A stretch of 64,000 bases of DNA from assembly GCF_001042635.1 (NCBI RefSeq), contig NZ_AP012331.1, positions 806,001-870,000 of the forward strand. Reading direction: 5' to 3'. Below, one piece after another: positions 12,584 through 20,503 of the stretch (within the stretch, counting starts at the first letter, position 1; each line of letters starts with the position of its first letter). The translations under genes were made by a program, and so were the position numbers. Origin of the DNA: Bifidobacterium scardovii JCM 12489 = DSM 13734 (GTDB lineage Bacteria > Actinomycetota > Actinomycetes > Actinomycetales > Bifidobacteriaceae). A model generated the notes under the pieces. The model searched no databases. It was not told the origin of the DNA and saw only the letters and a list, made by a program, of their open reading frames with translations.

Positions 12584-12604
12584 GTCGCGGACCGCATGAG
12601 ATAC

Positions 12605-12636
12605 AGGGCTCCCGATCATCGGGGGCCCTGTTCTGC
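12605..12636 (+). terminator. Probable intrinsic terminator between the two lipoprotein genes
   Basis: AGGGCTCCCGAT pairs with ATCGGGGGCCCT over one central base, followed by a short T-containing tail (GTTCTGCTGT). It would separate expression of the tandem lipoprotein genes. Confidence 0.6.
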
Positions 12637-12754
12637 TGTATGGGTTTGCTGTACGGGCGCGCACGCGAACGGCGCCTGACCCGCGCGGCGGCGTTCTTCA
12701 GGCGCGTGCCGTAGACTACCCTCGATGGCATTGTCGGGCGGGCAAGGAGGGACG

Positions 12755-14155
12755 ATGGTCGATCGGACGAAACGCATCATGGCGGCCGCGTGCGCCAGCG
12801 TGCTGCTGGCCGTTGGAGCCTGCGGCGAAACCGACACCCGCACCGAGATCGTCGTATGGTCGTGGGAACCCAGCATGGAGGCGGTGGCGCGCCAGTTCGA
12901 GGCGAACAATCCCGACATCCGCGTTACGATCAGGAACACGAGCGGCTACGAGAACCTCAACAGCGCCATCCAGGACGGCTACGGGCTGCCGGATGTGGCG
13001 CAGCTCGAGTATTTCGCGATCCAGCAGTACGCGGTCAGCGGCCAGCTGCTCGACATCACCGACCGCGTGTCCGGCTACGGCGGCTTCTACACGCCCGGCA
13101 CCTGGGCGTCGGTGCAGCTGGGCGGCAGCACCTACGGCCTGCCGATGGATTCGGGCCCGATGGCGTTCTTCTACAACGAGGACGTGTTCGCGCAGGCCGG
13201 CGTGGACGCCACGAAGATCAGGACGTGGGACGACTACTACGAGGCCGCCAAAAAACTCAAGAAAATCGGCGTCTACATCGCGGCGGATACGGGCGACGCC
13301 AGCTTCTACGACGCGATGATATGGTTGGCCGGCGGCCATCCGTTCGCCACTTCGGCCGACGGCAAGACCGTGACCGTCGACCTGACCGGCGATGACGGCA
13401 CCAAGATCTTCACCGAATTCTGGCAGAAGATGATCGACGAGGGGCTGATCGACACCAAGGCCGAAACCTGGTCCGAAAAGTGGAAGCGCCAGCTCGGGTC
13501 GGGCGATGTCGCCTCGGTGTTCGCGGGGGCGTGGATGCCCGCCATGCTGCTGTCCGATGTGCCCGGAGGCGCCGGGCTGTGGCGGGTCGCCCAGATGCCC
13601 ACCGCCGACGGCCGCCGGACCAACGCGGAAAACGGCGGGTCGTCGCTGGCGGTGCTGCAGTCGACGCGCAAGCCGGACGCCGCGTTCCGCTTCGTGGACT
13701 ATGTCTGCCATGATGCGGCCGGCATCGCCGAGCGAGTAGACGGCGGCGCGTTCCCTGCCGACAACGAGACGCTCGCCAGCGCCGACTTCCTCAACAAGAC
13801 GACGGTCAAGGACCAGCGCGGCATCTCCATACCGTATTTCGGCGGGCAGAAGTTCAACTCCGTGCTCTCCGAGGCGGCGGAAAACGTATCGACCGGGTAC
13901 CAGTACCTGCCGTTCGAGGTGTACGCGCGCAGCGACTTCAGCACCACGGTCGGCAAGGCGTATGCATGGTCCGGCGCGAAATACGAGTACGAGACCGCCA
14001 AGGACCGCATCGAGGCCGGGCTGACCAACGAGGACGGCAGCGAGATCAAGCTGCCGGAGCACCCAGGCAAGCGCATCACGCTGATGGACGGCATCGCCGA
14101 CTGGCAGAAGGATCTCAAGGAATACGGCTTCAACCAGGGCTTCACGATCCGCTGA
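12755..14155 (+). CDS. Sugar ABC transporter solute-binding lipoprotein 2 (tandem paralogue)
   Basis: A 466-residue lipoprotein clearly paralogous to the one at 11188: both carry VWxWEP at the mature N-terminus, YTPGTWxSV, LPMDSGPMAFFY, WDDYYEAAKK and AGAWMPA. The lipobox is AVGAC with Cys23. The start is fixed by CAAGGAGGG upstream. It differs in having a shorter linker and an insertion of about 35 residues before the last helix (near KYEYETAKDRIEAGL). Duplication followed by divergence suggests a different ligand served by the same permeases, though this is inference. No operator was seen in the 208-base gap upstream. Confidence 0.93.
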   Translation: MVDRTKRIMAAACASVLLAVGACGETDTRTEIVVWSWEPSMEAVARQFEANNPDIRVTIRNTSGYENLNSAIQDGYGLPDVAQLEYFAIQQYAVSGQLLDITDRVSGYGGFYTPGTWASVQLGGSTYGLPMDSGPMAFFYNEDVFAQAGVDATKIRTWDDYYEAAKKLKKIGVYIAADTGDASFYDAMIWLAGGHPFATSADGKTVTVDLTGDDGTKIFTEFWQKMIDEGLIDTKAETWSEKWKRQLGSGDVASVFAGAWMPAMLLSDVPGGAGLWRVAQMPTADGRRTNAENGGSSLAVLQSTRKPDAAFRFVDYVCHDAAGIAERVDGGAFPADNETLASADFLNKTTVKDQRGISIPYFGGQKFNSVLSEAAENVSTGYQYLPFEVYARSDFSTTVGKAYAWSGAKYEYETAKDRIEAGLTNEDGSEIKLPEHPGKRITLMDGIADWQKDLKEYGFNQGFTIR

Positions 14156-14170
14156 CCGATCATTGGCATC

Positions 14171-14224
14171 CCGCGCCATTAATTCGTTGATTAATTCTGG
14201 CTCCCCTCAGGGAGGCTGAGCCAG
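14171..14224. repeat. MITE-type left end and hairpin between lipoprotein 2 and araC-type gene
   Basis: CCGCGCCATTAATTCG followed by a hairpin CTGGCTC...GAGCCAG (14197-14224). This is the same left-end module as in the element at 4636, and it sits between two convergent genes. Confidence 0.6.
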
Positions 14225-14248
14225 CATGAAGAAACACTGGCTGACGGG

Positions 14249-15205
14249 TTATCGCATCGTCTTGTCGGCGGGATTGGCCGCGGGCTTGTCGGCGGGGTCG
14301 GCGAGGGAACCGTCCATGGCCGGCTCGACGGTGATGGATAGCGGCGCGGCGCCCTGCGCGCGCTGCTGCGAGGGGGACAGCCCCGCATACTTGCCGTACA
14401 GCCGGGAGAAGTACAGGGGATTGTCGTAACCGACCAGGAAGGCGACCTCGTTGATCGGATAATCCGTATCGATCAGCAGACCTCGCGCCCGCTGCATGCG
14501 GATGGCGGTGATGTAGCGCTTCGGCGGCACGCCGACCGCGTTCTTGAACGCGTTGTTGAACCAGGACTCGCTCACATGCAGCTGTTCCGCGTATTGCGCG
14601 ATGCTGATGGCCTCGCTGAAATGCTCGTTGAAGTAGAGGATCGCGTTCTGCACCAGCGTCGCGGCGGCATCGTCGGACGGGGACCCGCTCTCCACGCGCT
14701 GGCGGCGGACCCGCACGAGCAGCGACCGCAGCTCGTACTCGAGCAGTTCGCGGAACCCCTCGCGCCGCAGCTGCAGCTCGCGGATCATCAGTTCGAACAG
14801 ACGGCGTATCTCCGGGTCGGCCCCGGCCTGCAGCACGCCGTGATTCTCCTCGTTGAACCCGGCGTCGCGCAGCAGCGCGCCGGCCTCGGTGCCGGAGAAA
14901 TGCACCCAGCAGGCGTCGGTGTGATAGGCGGCGGTGTAGGTGTACCACTGCGGCTCGTTGGGGAGATAGGCCACCATCGTGCCGGCGCCGTACACCGTGC
15001 CCTGCCCGTCCATGGTCTTGTCGAACCAGGCCTGGCCGGCGTTGATGTAGACGAGCTGGTAGTCCTTGCGTGCCTCGGGCCGCCAGGTGCGCAGCCTCGG
15101 CCGGTTGATCATCCGGTAGCATCCGCAGCTGCCGACCGTCAGCGGATGGACGTCGTCGACGACCTCGTCGTGCTCGAAAGTGAGGTAGGCGTTGTTGACA
15201 TACAT
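14249..15205 (-). CDS. AraC-family transcriptional regulator
   Basis: A 318-residue AraC/XylS-type protein. The N-terminal half is a cupin-like sugar-sensing domain (GMYV start, then LVYINAGQAWF and VHFSGTEAG). The C-terminal half has the double helix-turn-helix, with SIAQYAEQLHVSESWFNNAF and INEVAFLVGYDNPLYFSRLY. I chose the ATG at 15205 because GGAAAGG lies nine bases before it on the minus strand; an in-frame ATG 36 bases earlier exists. It is divergent from the POT transporter and GH42 genes and probably activates them. A 25-bp direct repeat lies in the shared upstream region. Confidence 0.92.
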   Translation of the reverse strand: MYVNNAYLTFEHDEVVDDVHPLTVGSCGCYRMINRPRLRTWRPEARKDYQLVYINAGQAWFDKTMDGQGTVYGAGTMVAYLPNEPQWYTYTAAYHTDACWVHFSGTEAGALLRDAGFNEENHGVLQAGADPEIRRLFELMIRELQLRREGFRELLEYELRSLLVRVRRQRVESGSPSDDAAATLVQNAILYFNEHFSEAISIAQYAEQLHVSESWFNNAFKNAVGVPPKRYITAIRMQRARGLLIDTDYPINEVAFLVGYDNPLYFSRLYGKYAGLSPSQQRAQGAAPLSITVEPAMDGSLADPADKPAANPADKTMR

Positions 15206-15270
15206 GCCGAAAGCCTTTCCGTTTTTGTGTATGCCCATTCTATGCAGCGCCGCATCGCAGTGCAGGTGGA

Positions 15271-15330
15271 TGATTCTTCGATCAGGTTTTGTGCATGATT
15301 CTTCGATCAGGTTTTGTGCATGATTCTTCT
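15271..15330. promoter_or_regulatory. 25-bp direct repeats in the divergent araC-type/transporter control region
   Basis: Two identical 25-base units (15271-15295, 15296-15320), each starting TGATTCTTCGATCAGG, and the first ten bases of a third (15321-15330). They lie upstream of a -10-like TATAGT at 15366-15371 that has no good -35. That layout fits activator binding by the neighbouring AraC protein. Confidence 0.7.
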
Positions 15331-15533
15331 GATTTCGTCCATGGCGCGCAACCGGCCGACGATCGTATAGTGGCCACTGAACGCAGGGCGGACGGCACAC
15401 GGCAGGCGGCTCCACGGCGCGGCGATGACGCGGCGACAGTGGCGGTACGCGGCCATGCCGCCCGGCAGGCGCGTGGGGCGGCGCGACGCTGATGTGGCGC
15501 CAGCCCGGAGAGCAGTATGCACAAGGAGGGAAC

Positions 15534-17103
15534 ATGGCATCTGCGGCAACAGCACGCACGGCGTCGGCGGCCGGTGCCGTCGGCACGAAGGCCGGCGAAC
15601 TCGATGACGAACGCCGCATCGAACAGATCCACAAGGAGCGCAAGTTCCTGGGCCACCCGCGGGGCACGGGGTCGCTGTCCCTGCTCAACCTCGGCATGGG
15701 CGTGGGCCACGGATCGATCAACGCGATCCTCATCTACTACATGTACGCGAAGGTTCCGGGCGGCCTCGGCTTCAGCCAGGCAGAGGCGGCGCAGATCTTC
15801 TCGCTGTACAGCACGATCCTCGTGCTGTGCGGTCTGGTCGGCAGCTACGTGGCCGACCGCATCCTCGGCCCGCGCAGGGGACTGCGCTACGCGCGCCTCG
15901 GGCAGGTCATCGGCTTCACCCTGCTGGTGTTCCCGTTCCTCGGCATCGCCGGCACCATGGCCAGCCTGACGCTGCTGAGCATCTCCGCCATGTGCGGCGG
16001 CCGCAGCCTCGAGGCGCTGCTCGGCAAGCTGTATGCGGAAGGTGACGGCCGCCGTGCCGCCGCGTTCACCATGACCTACGTGTTCTCGAACATCGCCGGC
16101 ATCTTCACGCCGCTCATCGTCGGCACGATCTCCCAGTTCGCCGGCTACTGGGCCGGCTTCGCCTTCGGCGCCGTGTTCGCGCTCGTCGGCTGGCTCACCT
16201 ACTTCCTGACCGAGAAGAAGTTCTTCGGCCCGATCGGCCTGTACCCCGGCGATCCCATCGCCCCGGACAAGCGCCGCGCCTTCGTGGTCCGCCTGGTCTC
16301 CATCGTGGTGGTGGTCATCGCCGTCGTGGCCGTGCTGTTCATCGCCGGCGTCATCACCATCAACTCGTTCTCGAACGCCGTGAGCACGGCGGCCATCTTC
16401 ATCCCGATCGTCTACTTGGCGTACATCATCAAGAGCCGCAAGACCACGCCGGCCGAATCCGGCCATGTGATCGCGATCCTTCCGCTGTTCGTCTGCAACG
16501 CCGTGGCGATGTGGGTGTGGACGCAGACCATGACCATCATCTCGATCTACTCCGAGACCTCCGTGAACCGCAACCTGTTCGGCTTCGAGATCACGCCGGC
16601 GGCCTTCCAGACGTGGGGCAGCTTCCTCGCCGTGGCCTTCGGCACGCTGTTCGTGACCCTGTGGACCAAGCTCGGCTCGCATCGGCCGTCGAACGCGGCG
16701 AAGATGGGCTTCTCGACCATCATGTACGCCGCCGGCCCGCTGCTCATGATCCTGCCGTTCATGCTGTACCCGGCGGGGGGTGAAGGTCAGCCCGCTGTGG
16801 ATCCTGGTGTTCTGGGTGCTCATCATGATCGGCGAGGCCAGCGGTGGCCCCGCCGGATACGCCGCCGCCTCCGACGTGGCGCCGAAGGCGTTCGCCACGC
16901 AGATGATGACCGTCTGGGCCCTGTCCCAGTCCACGGGTTCGGCGCTCAACTCGCTGTCGATCAACTTCTACCACAAGGGCGGCGAGGCGCCGTACTTCCT
17001 GTTCGTCGGCGGACTCACCCTGGTGGTCGGCGTGGTCGTGCTCATCTTCTCGAAGAAGCTGACCCGGGCCATGGGCGTCGGGAACACCCTGAACGGCGAC
17101 TGA
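15534..17103 (+). pseudogene. POT/PTR-family major-facilitator transporter, frameshifted at a G6 run
   Basis: The start at 15534 has AAGGAGG five bases upstream. The protein is a POT-type symporter with about 12-14 membrane helices: LNLGMGVGHGSINAILIYYMY, then GSYVADRILGPRRGLRYARLG. At 16775-16780 a run of six Gs shifts the frame. The true C-terminus (VSPLWILVFWVLIMIGEASG to GVGNTLNGD, stop at 17101-17103) is one frame away. Removing one G gives exactly 523 codons. As sequenced, the shifted frame has no stop and runs on into the GH42 gene. Its place between an AraC regulator and a GH42 enzyme suggests a galactoside cargo, although the family is best known for peptides. Confidence 0.85.
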
Positions 17104-17142
17104 GCCCCGGCTCGGACTCACCGGCCAGCCGGCCGAATGGCG

Positions 17143-17170
17143 GTTCCCCTCTCCTGGCGGAGAGGGGAAC
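17143..17170. repeat. GC palindrome between POT transporter and second GH42 gene
   Basis: Perfect 12-base arms GTTCCCCTCTCC / GGAGAGGGGAAC around TGGC. It is a variant of the CCCCTC palindrome family and could attenuate or stabilise the transporter-GH42 transcript. Confidence 0.7.
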
Positions 17171-17216
17171 AGGAACCCAAAGACATCAATCATTCGCAAC
17201 GATTAAGGAACCGATA

Positions 17217-19241
17217 ATGGCACAACCGATATTCGACCGCTTCTACTACGGCGGCGACTGGAACCCGGAGCAGTGGAGCGAGGACGTCTGGCTCAAGGAC
17301 ATCAAGATGCTGGAGGACGCCGGCATCAACGAGGCCACGATCAACGTGTTCTCGTGGGCGCAGCTGCAGCCCAGCGAGGACGAGTACGACTTCTCCACGC
17401 TCGACCGCATCGTCAAGCTGCTCGTCGACCACCACTTCGGCATCGTGCTGGCCACGTCCACCGCGGCCATCCCCGCGTGGATGGCCCGCCGCCATCCGGA
17501 CGTGATGTACACCGACTTCAACGGCGCCCGCCACAAGTTCGGCGATCGACACAACCCCTGCCCGAACTCGCCGACCTTCCGCAAGTACGCGCCGAAACTG
17601 GCCGGCAAGCTCGCCGAGCGGTACGCCGACACGCCGGGCCTGGTCGCGTGGCACGTCTCCAACGAATACGGGGCCTACTGCTATTGCGACAACTGCCGCG
17701 AGGCGTGGATCGAGTGGCTCAAGGCGAAGTACGGCACCGTCGAGGCGCTGAACAAGGCGTGGTACTCGCATTTCTGGGGGCACACGATCTACGACTGGGA
17801 CGACATCGTGGTGCCCAACGCCCTGAGCGACGAATGGACGCCCGGGTGCGCCACGCTGTCCGCCGCCGCCATCGACTACCGCCGGTTCATGAGCCGGTCC
17901 ATCACGCGCTGCTTCACCGACGAGAAGGCCGCGATCCGCCAGTTCGACACGAAGACGCCGATCACCACCAATCTGATGAGCGTGTTCATGGACATCGACT
18001 ACTTCGATCTGGGCAAGGAGCTCGACGTCATCAGCTGGGACAGCTATCCGCGCTACGACTTCCCGGCCTCGGCTGTGGCCATGCGCCACGATCTGATGCG
18101 CGGCGTCGGCGGCGGCAAGCCGTACATGCTCATGGAGCAGACGCCGAGCCAGCAGAACTGGCAGCCGTACAACTCGCTCAAGCGCCCCGGCCAGATGCGC
18201 GTGATGAGCTATCAGGCCATCGCGCACGGCGCCGATACCGTGCAGTTCTTCCAGCTGCGGCGCTCCATCGGCGGCACCGAGCGCTTCCACGGCGCGGTGA
18301 TCAGCCACGCCGACACCGAGAACACGCGCGTGTTCCGCGAGGTGAGCCAGCTCGGCGCCGAACTGAAGACGTACGGCAAGGAGTACATGGGCGGCAGCGT
18401 CGAATCGCAGGCGGCCATCATGTTCGACTGGGAGAGCTACTGGGCGATGTACTACTCGTCCGGCCCGTCCGTGCTGCTCAAGTACGTCGACGAGGTCCAC
18501 CGCTACTACGCGGCCCTGTACCGGCGCAACGTGCAGGTCGACATGATCCCCAGCACCACGCCGGCCGACCAGCTGGCCAAGTACAAGGTGGTGCTCGCGC
18601 CGGCGCTGATCATGGTCAAGCCCGGCGTGGCCGAGGCGGTCGAGTCGTATGTGCGCGGCGGCGGCCGGTTCGTGGCCACCACGATGTCGGGCATCGCCGA
18701 CGAGAACGATCAGGTGTTCCTGGGCGGCTATCCGGGCGCGTTCCGCGAGCTGGTCGGCTCGTGGGGCGAGGAGATCGACGCGCTGCCGCCCGAGCGGCCG
18801 GTCAGCGTGCGGCTGGAGGACGGGCGCGAGGTGAGCGGCTCCATCGTGGCCGAGCTCATCCACCCGGTCTCCTCCAGGGTGCTCGCCTCCTATGCCAGCG
18901 ATTTCTACGCCGGCGTGGCCGCGGCGACCGTCAACGAGGCGGGCGAGGGCAAGGCCTACTACGTGGGCACCGATATGGACGAGGCCGGCATGGACTGGCT
19001 GGCCGACGTGTTGGTGCGCGACTCCGGGCTGGACACGGTCGAGACCCCGCATGACGTCGAGGTGCGCGTGCGCGACTACGACGACGGCCGGCGATTGGTG
19101 TTCGTGCTCAACAACGGCGGCGACACGCAGACCGTCGACCTGCCCGAACGCCTGAGCGGCACGTCGGTGTTCGACGGCAAGCGCCTGGCCGGGCTGTTCG
19201 ACATCGAACCCTACGGCCTGCGCGTGATCCGCGTGCGGTAG
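17217..19241 (+). CDS. GH42 beta-galactosidase-family enzyme (locus 2)
   Basis: A 674-residue cytosolic GH42 protein. The barrel opens with FYYGGDWNPEQW. The acid/base is Glu150 in HVSNEYGAYCYCDNC and the nucleophile Glu307 in MLMEQTPSQQNW. Cys115, Cys155, Cys157 and Cys160 match the structural metal site known in many GH42 enzymes and absent from the GH42 at 8565. The start at 17217 has AAGGA upstream. The family also contains alpha-L-arabinopyranosidases, so beta-galactosidase is the likelier but not the only assignment. It follows the POT transporter by about 115 bases and is probably cotranscribed with it under the AraC regulator. Confidence 0.93.
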   Translation: MAQPIFDRFYYGGDWNPEQWSEDVWLKDIKMLEDAGINEATINVFSWAQLQPSEDEYDFSTLDRIVKLLVDHHFGIVLATSTAAIPAWMARRHPDVMYTDFNGARHKFGDRHNPCPNSPTFRKYAPKLAGKLAERYADTPGLVAWHVSNEYGAYCYCDNCREAWIEWLKAKYGTVEALNKAWYSHFWGHTIYDWDDIVVPNALSDEWTPGCATLSAAAIDYRRFMSRSITRCFTDEKAAIRQFDTKTPITTNLMSVFMDIDYFDLGKELDVISWDSYPRYDFPASAVAMRHDLMRGVGGGKPYMLMEQTPSQQNWQPYNSLKRPGQMRVMSYQAIAHGADTVQFFQLRRSIGGTERFHGAVISHADTENTRVFREVSQLGAELKTYGKEYMGGSVESQAAIMFDWESYWAMYYSSGPSVLLKYVDEVHRYYAALYRRNVQVDMIPSTTPADQLAKYKVVLAPALIMVKPGVAEAVESYVRGGGRFVATTMSGIADENDQVFLGGYPGAFRELVGSWGEEIDALPPERPVSVRLEDGREVSGSIVAELIHPVSSRVLASYASDFYAGVAAATVNEAGEGKAYYVGTDMDEAGMDWLADVLVRDSGLDTVETPHDVEVRVRDYDDGRRLVFVLNNGGDTQTVDLPERLSGTSVFDGKRLAGLFDIEPYGLRVIRVR

Positions 19242-19254
19242 GAGCCGTACACGC

Positions 19255-19360
19255 GAGTTGTCGGTGTGCGGGTGTCGGGCCGGCGTGTGGTGAAGCGTTA
19301 TATCACATGATGAACGGCATATGCAAACGATTGCTATAGCGAGCCCCGCACCGACAACTC
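19255..19360. mobile_element. ~105-bp terminal-inverted-repeat element, copy A
   Basis: Starts GAGTTGTCGGTG and ends CACCGACAACTC. The interior contains GAAGCGTTATATCA. Matching ends and the CGTTATA core recur at 30030-30145 and 57142-57244. Non-coding, just after the GH42 gene, within the 19242-19601 gap. Confidence 0.65.
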
Positions 19361-19420
19361 GACGTTAGATCGCAATGGAGCGTGCGAGCGGGCCCGAATC
19401 GAGGGATGTGTTGCCACATG

Positions 19421-19563
19421 CCCCCGCTAGCGGGGGCTGGCTCGCGAAGCGAGACTGGGGGGCGCCGGGCTGTCCCCAGTCTCATTTCGCCTTCAGTTCC
19501 CGCTTATCGTATGCAACCTGCACTCCATGTCCCCCGTTGGGCGGCCTGACCGCCCAACGGGGG
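19421..19563. repeat. Two CCCCCG palindromes in the GH42-coaX gap
   Basis: A perfect 16-base palindrome CCCCCGCTAGCGGGGG (19421-19436) followed by a CTGGC/ACTGGGG module, and a second with 14-base perfect arms (19531-19563, CCCCCGTTGGGCGG around CCTGA). They lie between convergent genes and may end transcription from either side. Confidence 0.75.
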
Positions 19564-19601
19564 ACTGCCGGTTTCGGTGCAAGAAGCCGGCCCACGCGCC
19601 C

Positions 19602-20369
19602 TCAGCGCGTGTTGCGGTCGTAGATCGCGGCCATGCCCTTGAAGATGAGGTCGGGGTCGTAGATGTCGATCAGCGTGGTGTCGTCCTTGAACACGCGGCC
19701 GAGCCCGCCGGTGGCCACGACCTTGAAGTCCTCGTCGATCTCGTCGTGGAACTGCTGGATGGTCCTCTCGATGCCGCCGAGGAAGTTGTAGTACAGGCCG
19801 GCCTGCATCGCGGTCTTCGTGGACGTGGCCAGGATCGACTGCGGGCGCGTGATCTCGATCTCGGGCAGCTGCGCGGTCTCGCCCCACAGCGCCGCGGCGG
19901 CGGTGCGGATGCCCGTGGTGATGATGCCGGCCGTGATGGTTCCCGAGGCGTCCACGTAATCGAAGGTGGTGGCCGTGCCGAAATCGGCCACCAGTACCGG
20001 CCCGCCGTAGGAGACGTAGGCCCCGACGCTGTCGGCGAGCATGTCGGCGCCCAGCGACTTCGGGTCGTCGATGCGGATGTTGATGCCGGTTCTGATGCCG
20101 GGGCCCACGACCATCGGGTCGATCCGCAGGAACTTGACGATGCTCGCGCGGAACGAATGCATGACCTTCGGCACCACGGAGGCGATGATCACGTCGTCCA
20201 CATCCTGCGGTTCGAAGCCGCTCAGCGCGAGGAACTGGGTGATCATCAGCCCGTACTCGTCCGAGGTGTGGTTCGACTTGGTGGTGATGCGGTATGTGCC
20301 GACGATGTCGTCGCCGTCCAAAAAGCCCAGAACGATGTTCGTGTTGCCGATATCGACCGCGATGAGCAT
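19602..20369 (-). CDS. coaX: Type III pantothenate kinase
   Basis: A 255-residue cytosolic enzyme phosphorylating pantothenate, the first step of coenzyme A synthesis. The ASKHA-fold phosphate motif is at the N-terminus, LIAVDIGNTNIVLGF. The family pattern GPGIRTGI and the active-site stretch ADFGTATTFDYVD follow. The length is normal. It is monocistronic on the minus strand, divergent from the peptide transporter operon. Confidence 0.95.
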   Translation of the reverse strand: MLIAVDIGNTNIVLGFLDGDDIVGTYRITTKSNHTSDEYGLMITQFLALSGFEPQDVDDVIIASVVPKVMHSFRASIVKFLRIDPMVVGPGIRTGINIRIDDPKSLGADMLADSVGAYVSYGGPVLVADFGTATTFDYVDASGTITAGIITTGIRTAAAALWGETAQLPEIEITRPQSILATSTKTAMQAGLYYNFLGGIERTIQQFHDEIDEDFKVVATGGLGRVFKDDTTLIDIYDPDLIFKGMAAIYDRNTR

Positions 20370-20433
20370 GATGCCCCCTTAATCCGACGTGGGACCCAGC
20401 GTGGTGCCCGGCTTTCCAGTGTAGCCCCGTCGC

Positions 20434-20439
20434 TATAAT
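20434..20439 (+). promoter_or_regulatory. Candidate -10 box for the peptide transporter operon
   Basis: A consensus TATAAT 65 bases before the ATG at 20504; the -35 region is poor, so activity may depend on other factors. Confidence 0.45.
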
Positions 20440-20503
20440 GGCGTGCGGCGGACGACCCGCAAGGGCGGCCAGCCGGCATATCACATAAATAAAAGAGGGA
20501 ACC

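Noticed and set aside
15492..19241. Genuine transporter-beta-galactosidase fusion protein
   Set aside because: The part between 16780 and 17216 is nonsense in that frame, while another frame encodes the expected transporter C-terminus. The GH42 gene also has its own ribosome site and start.
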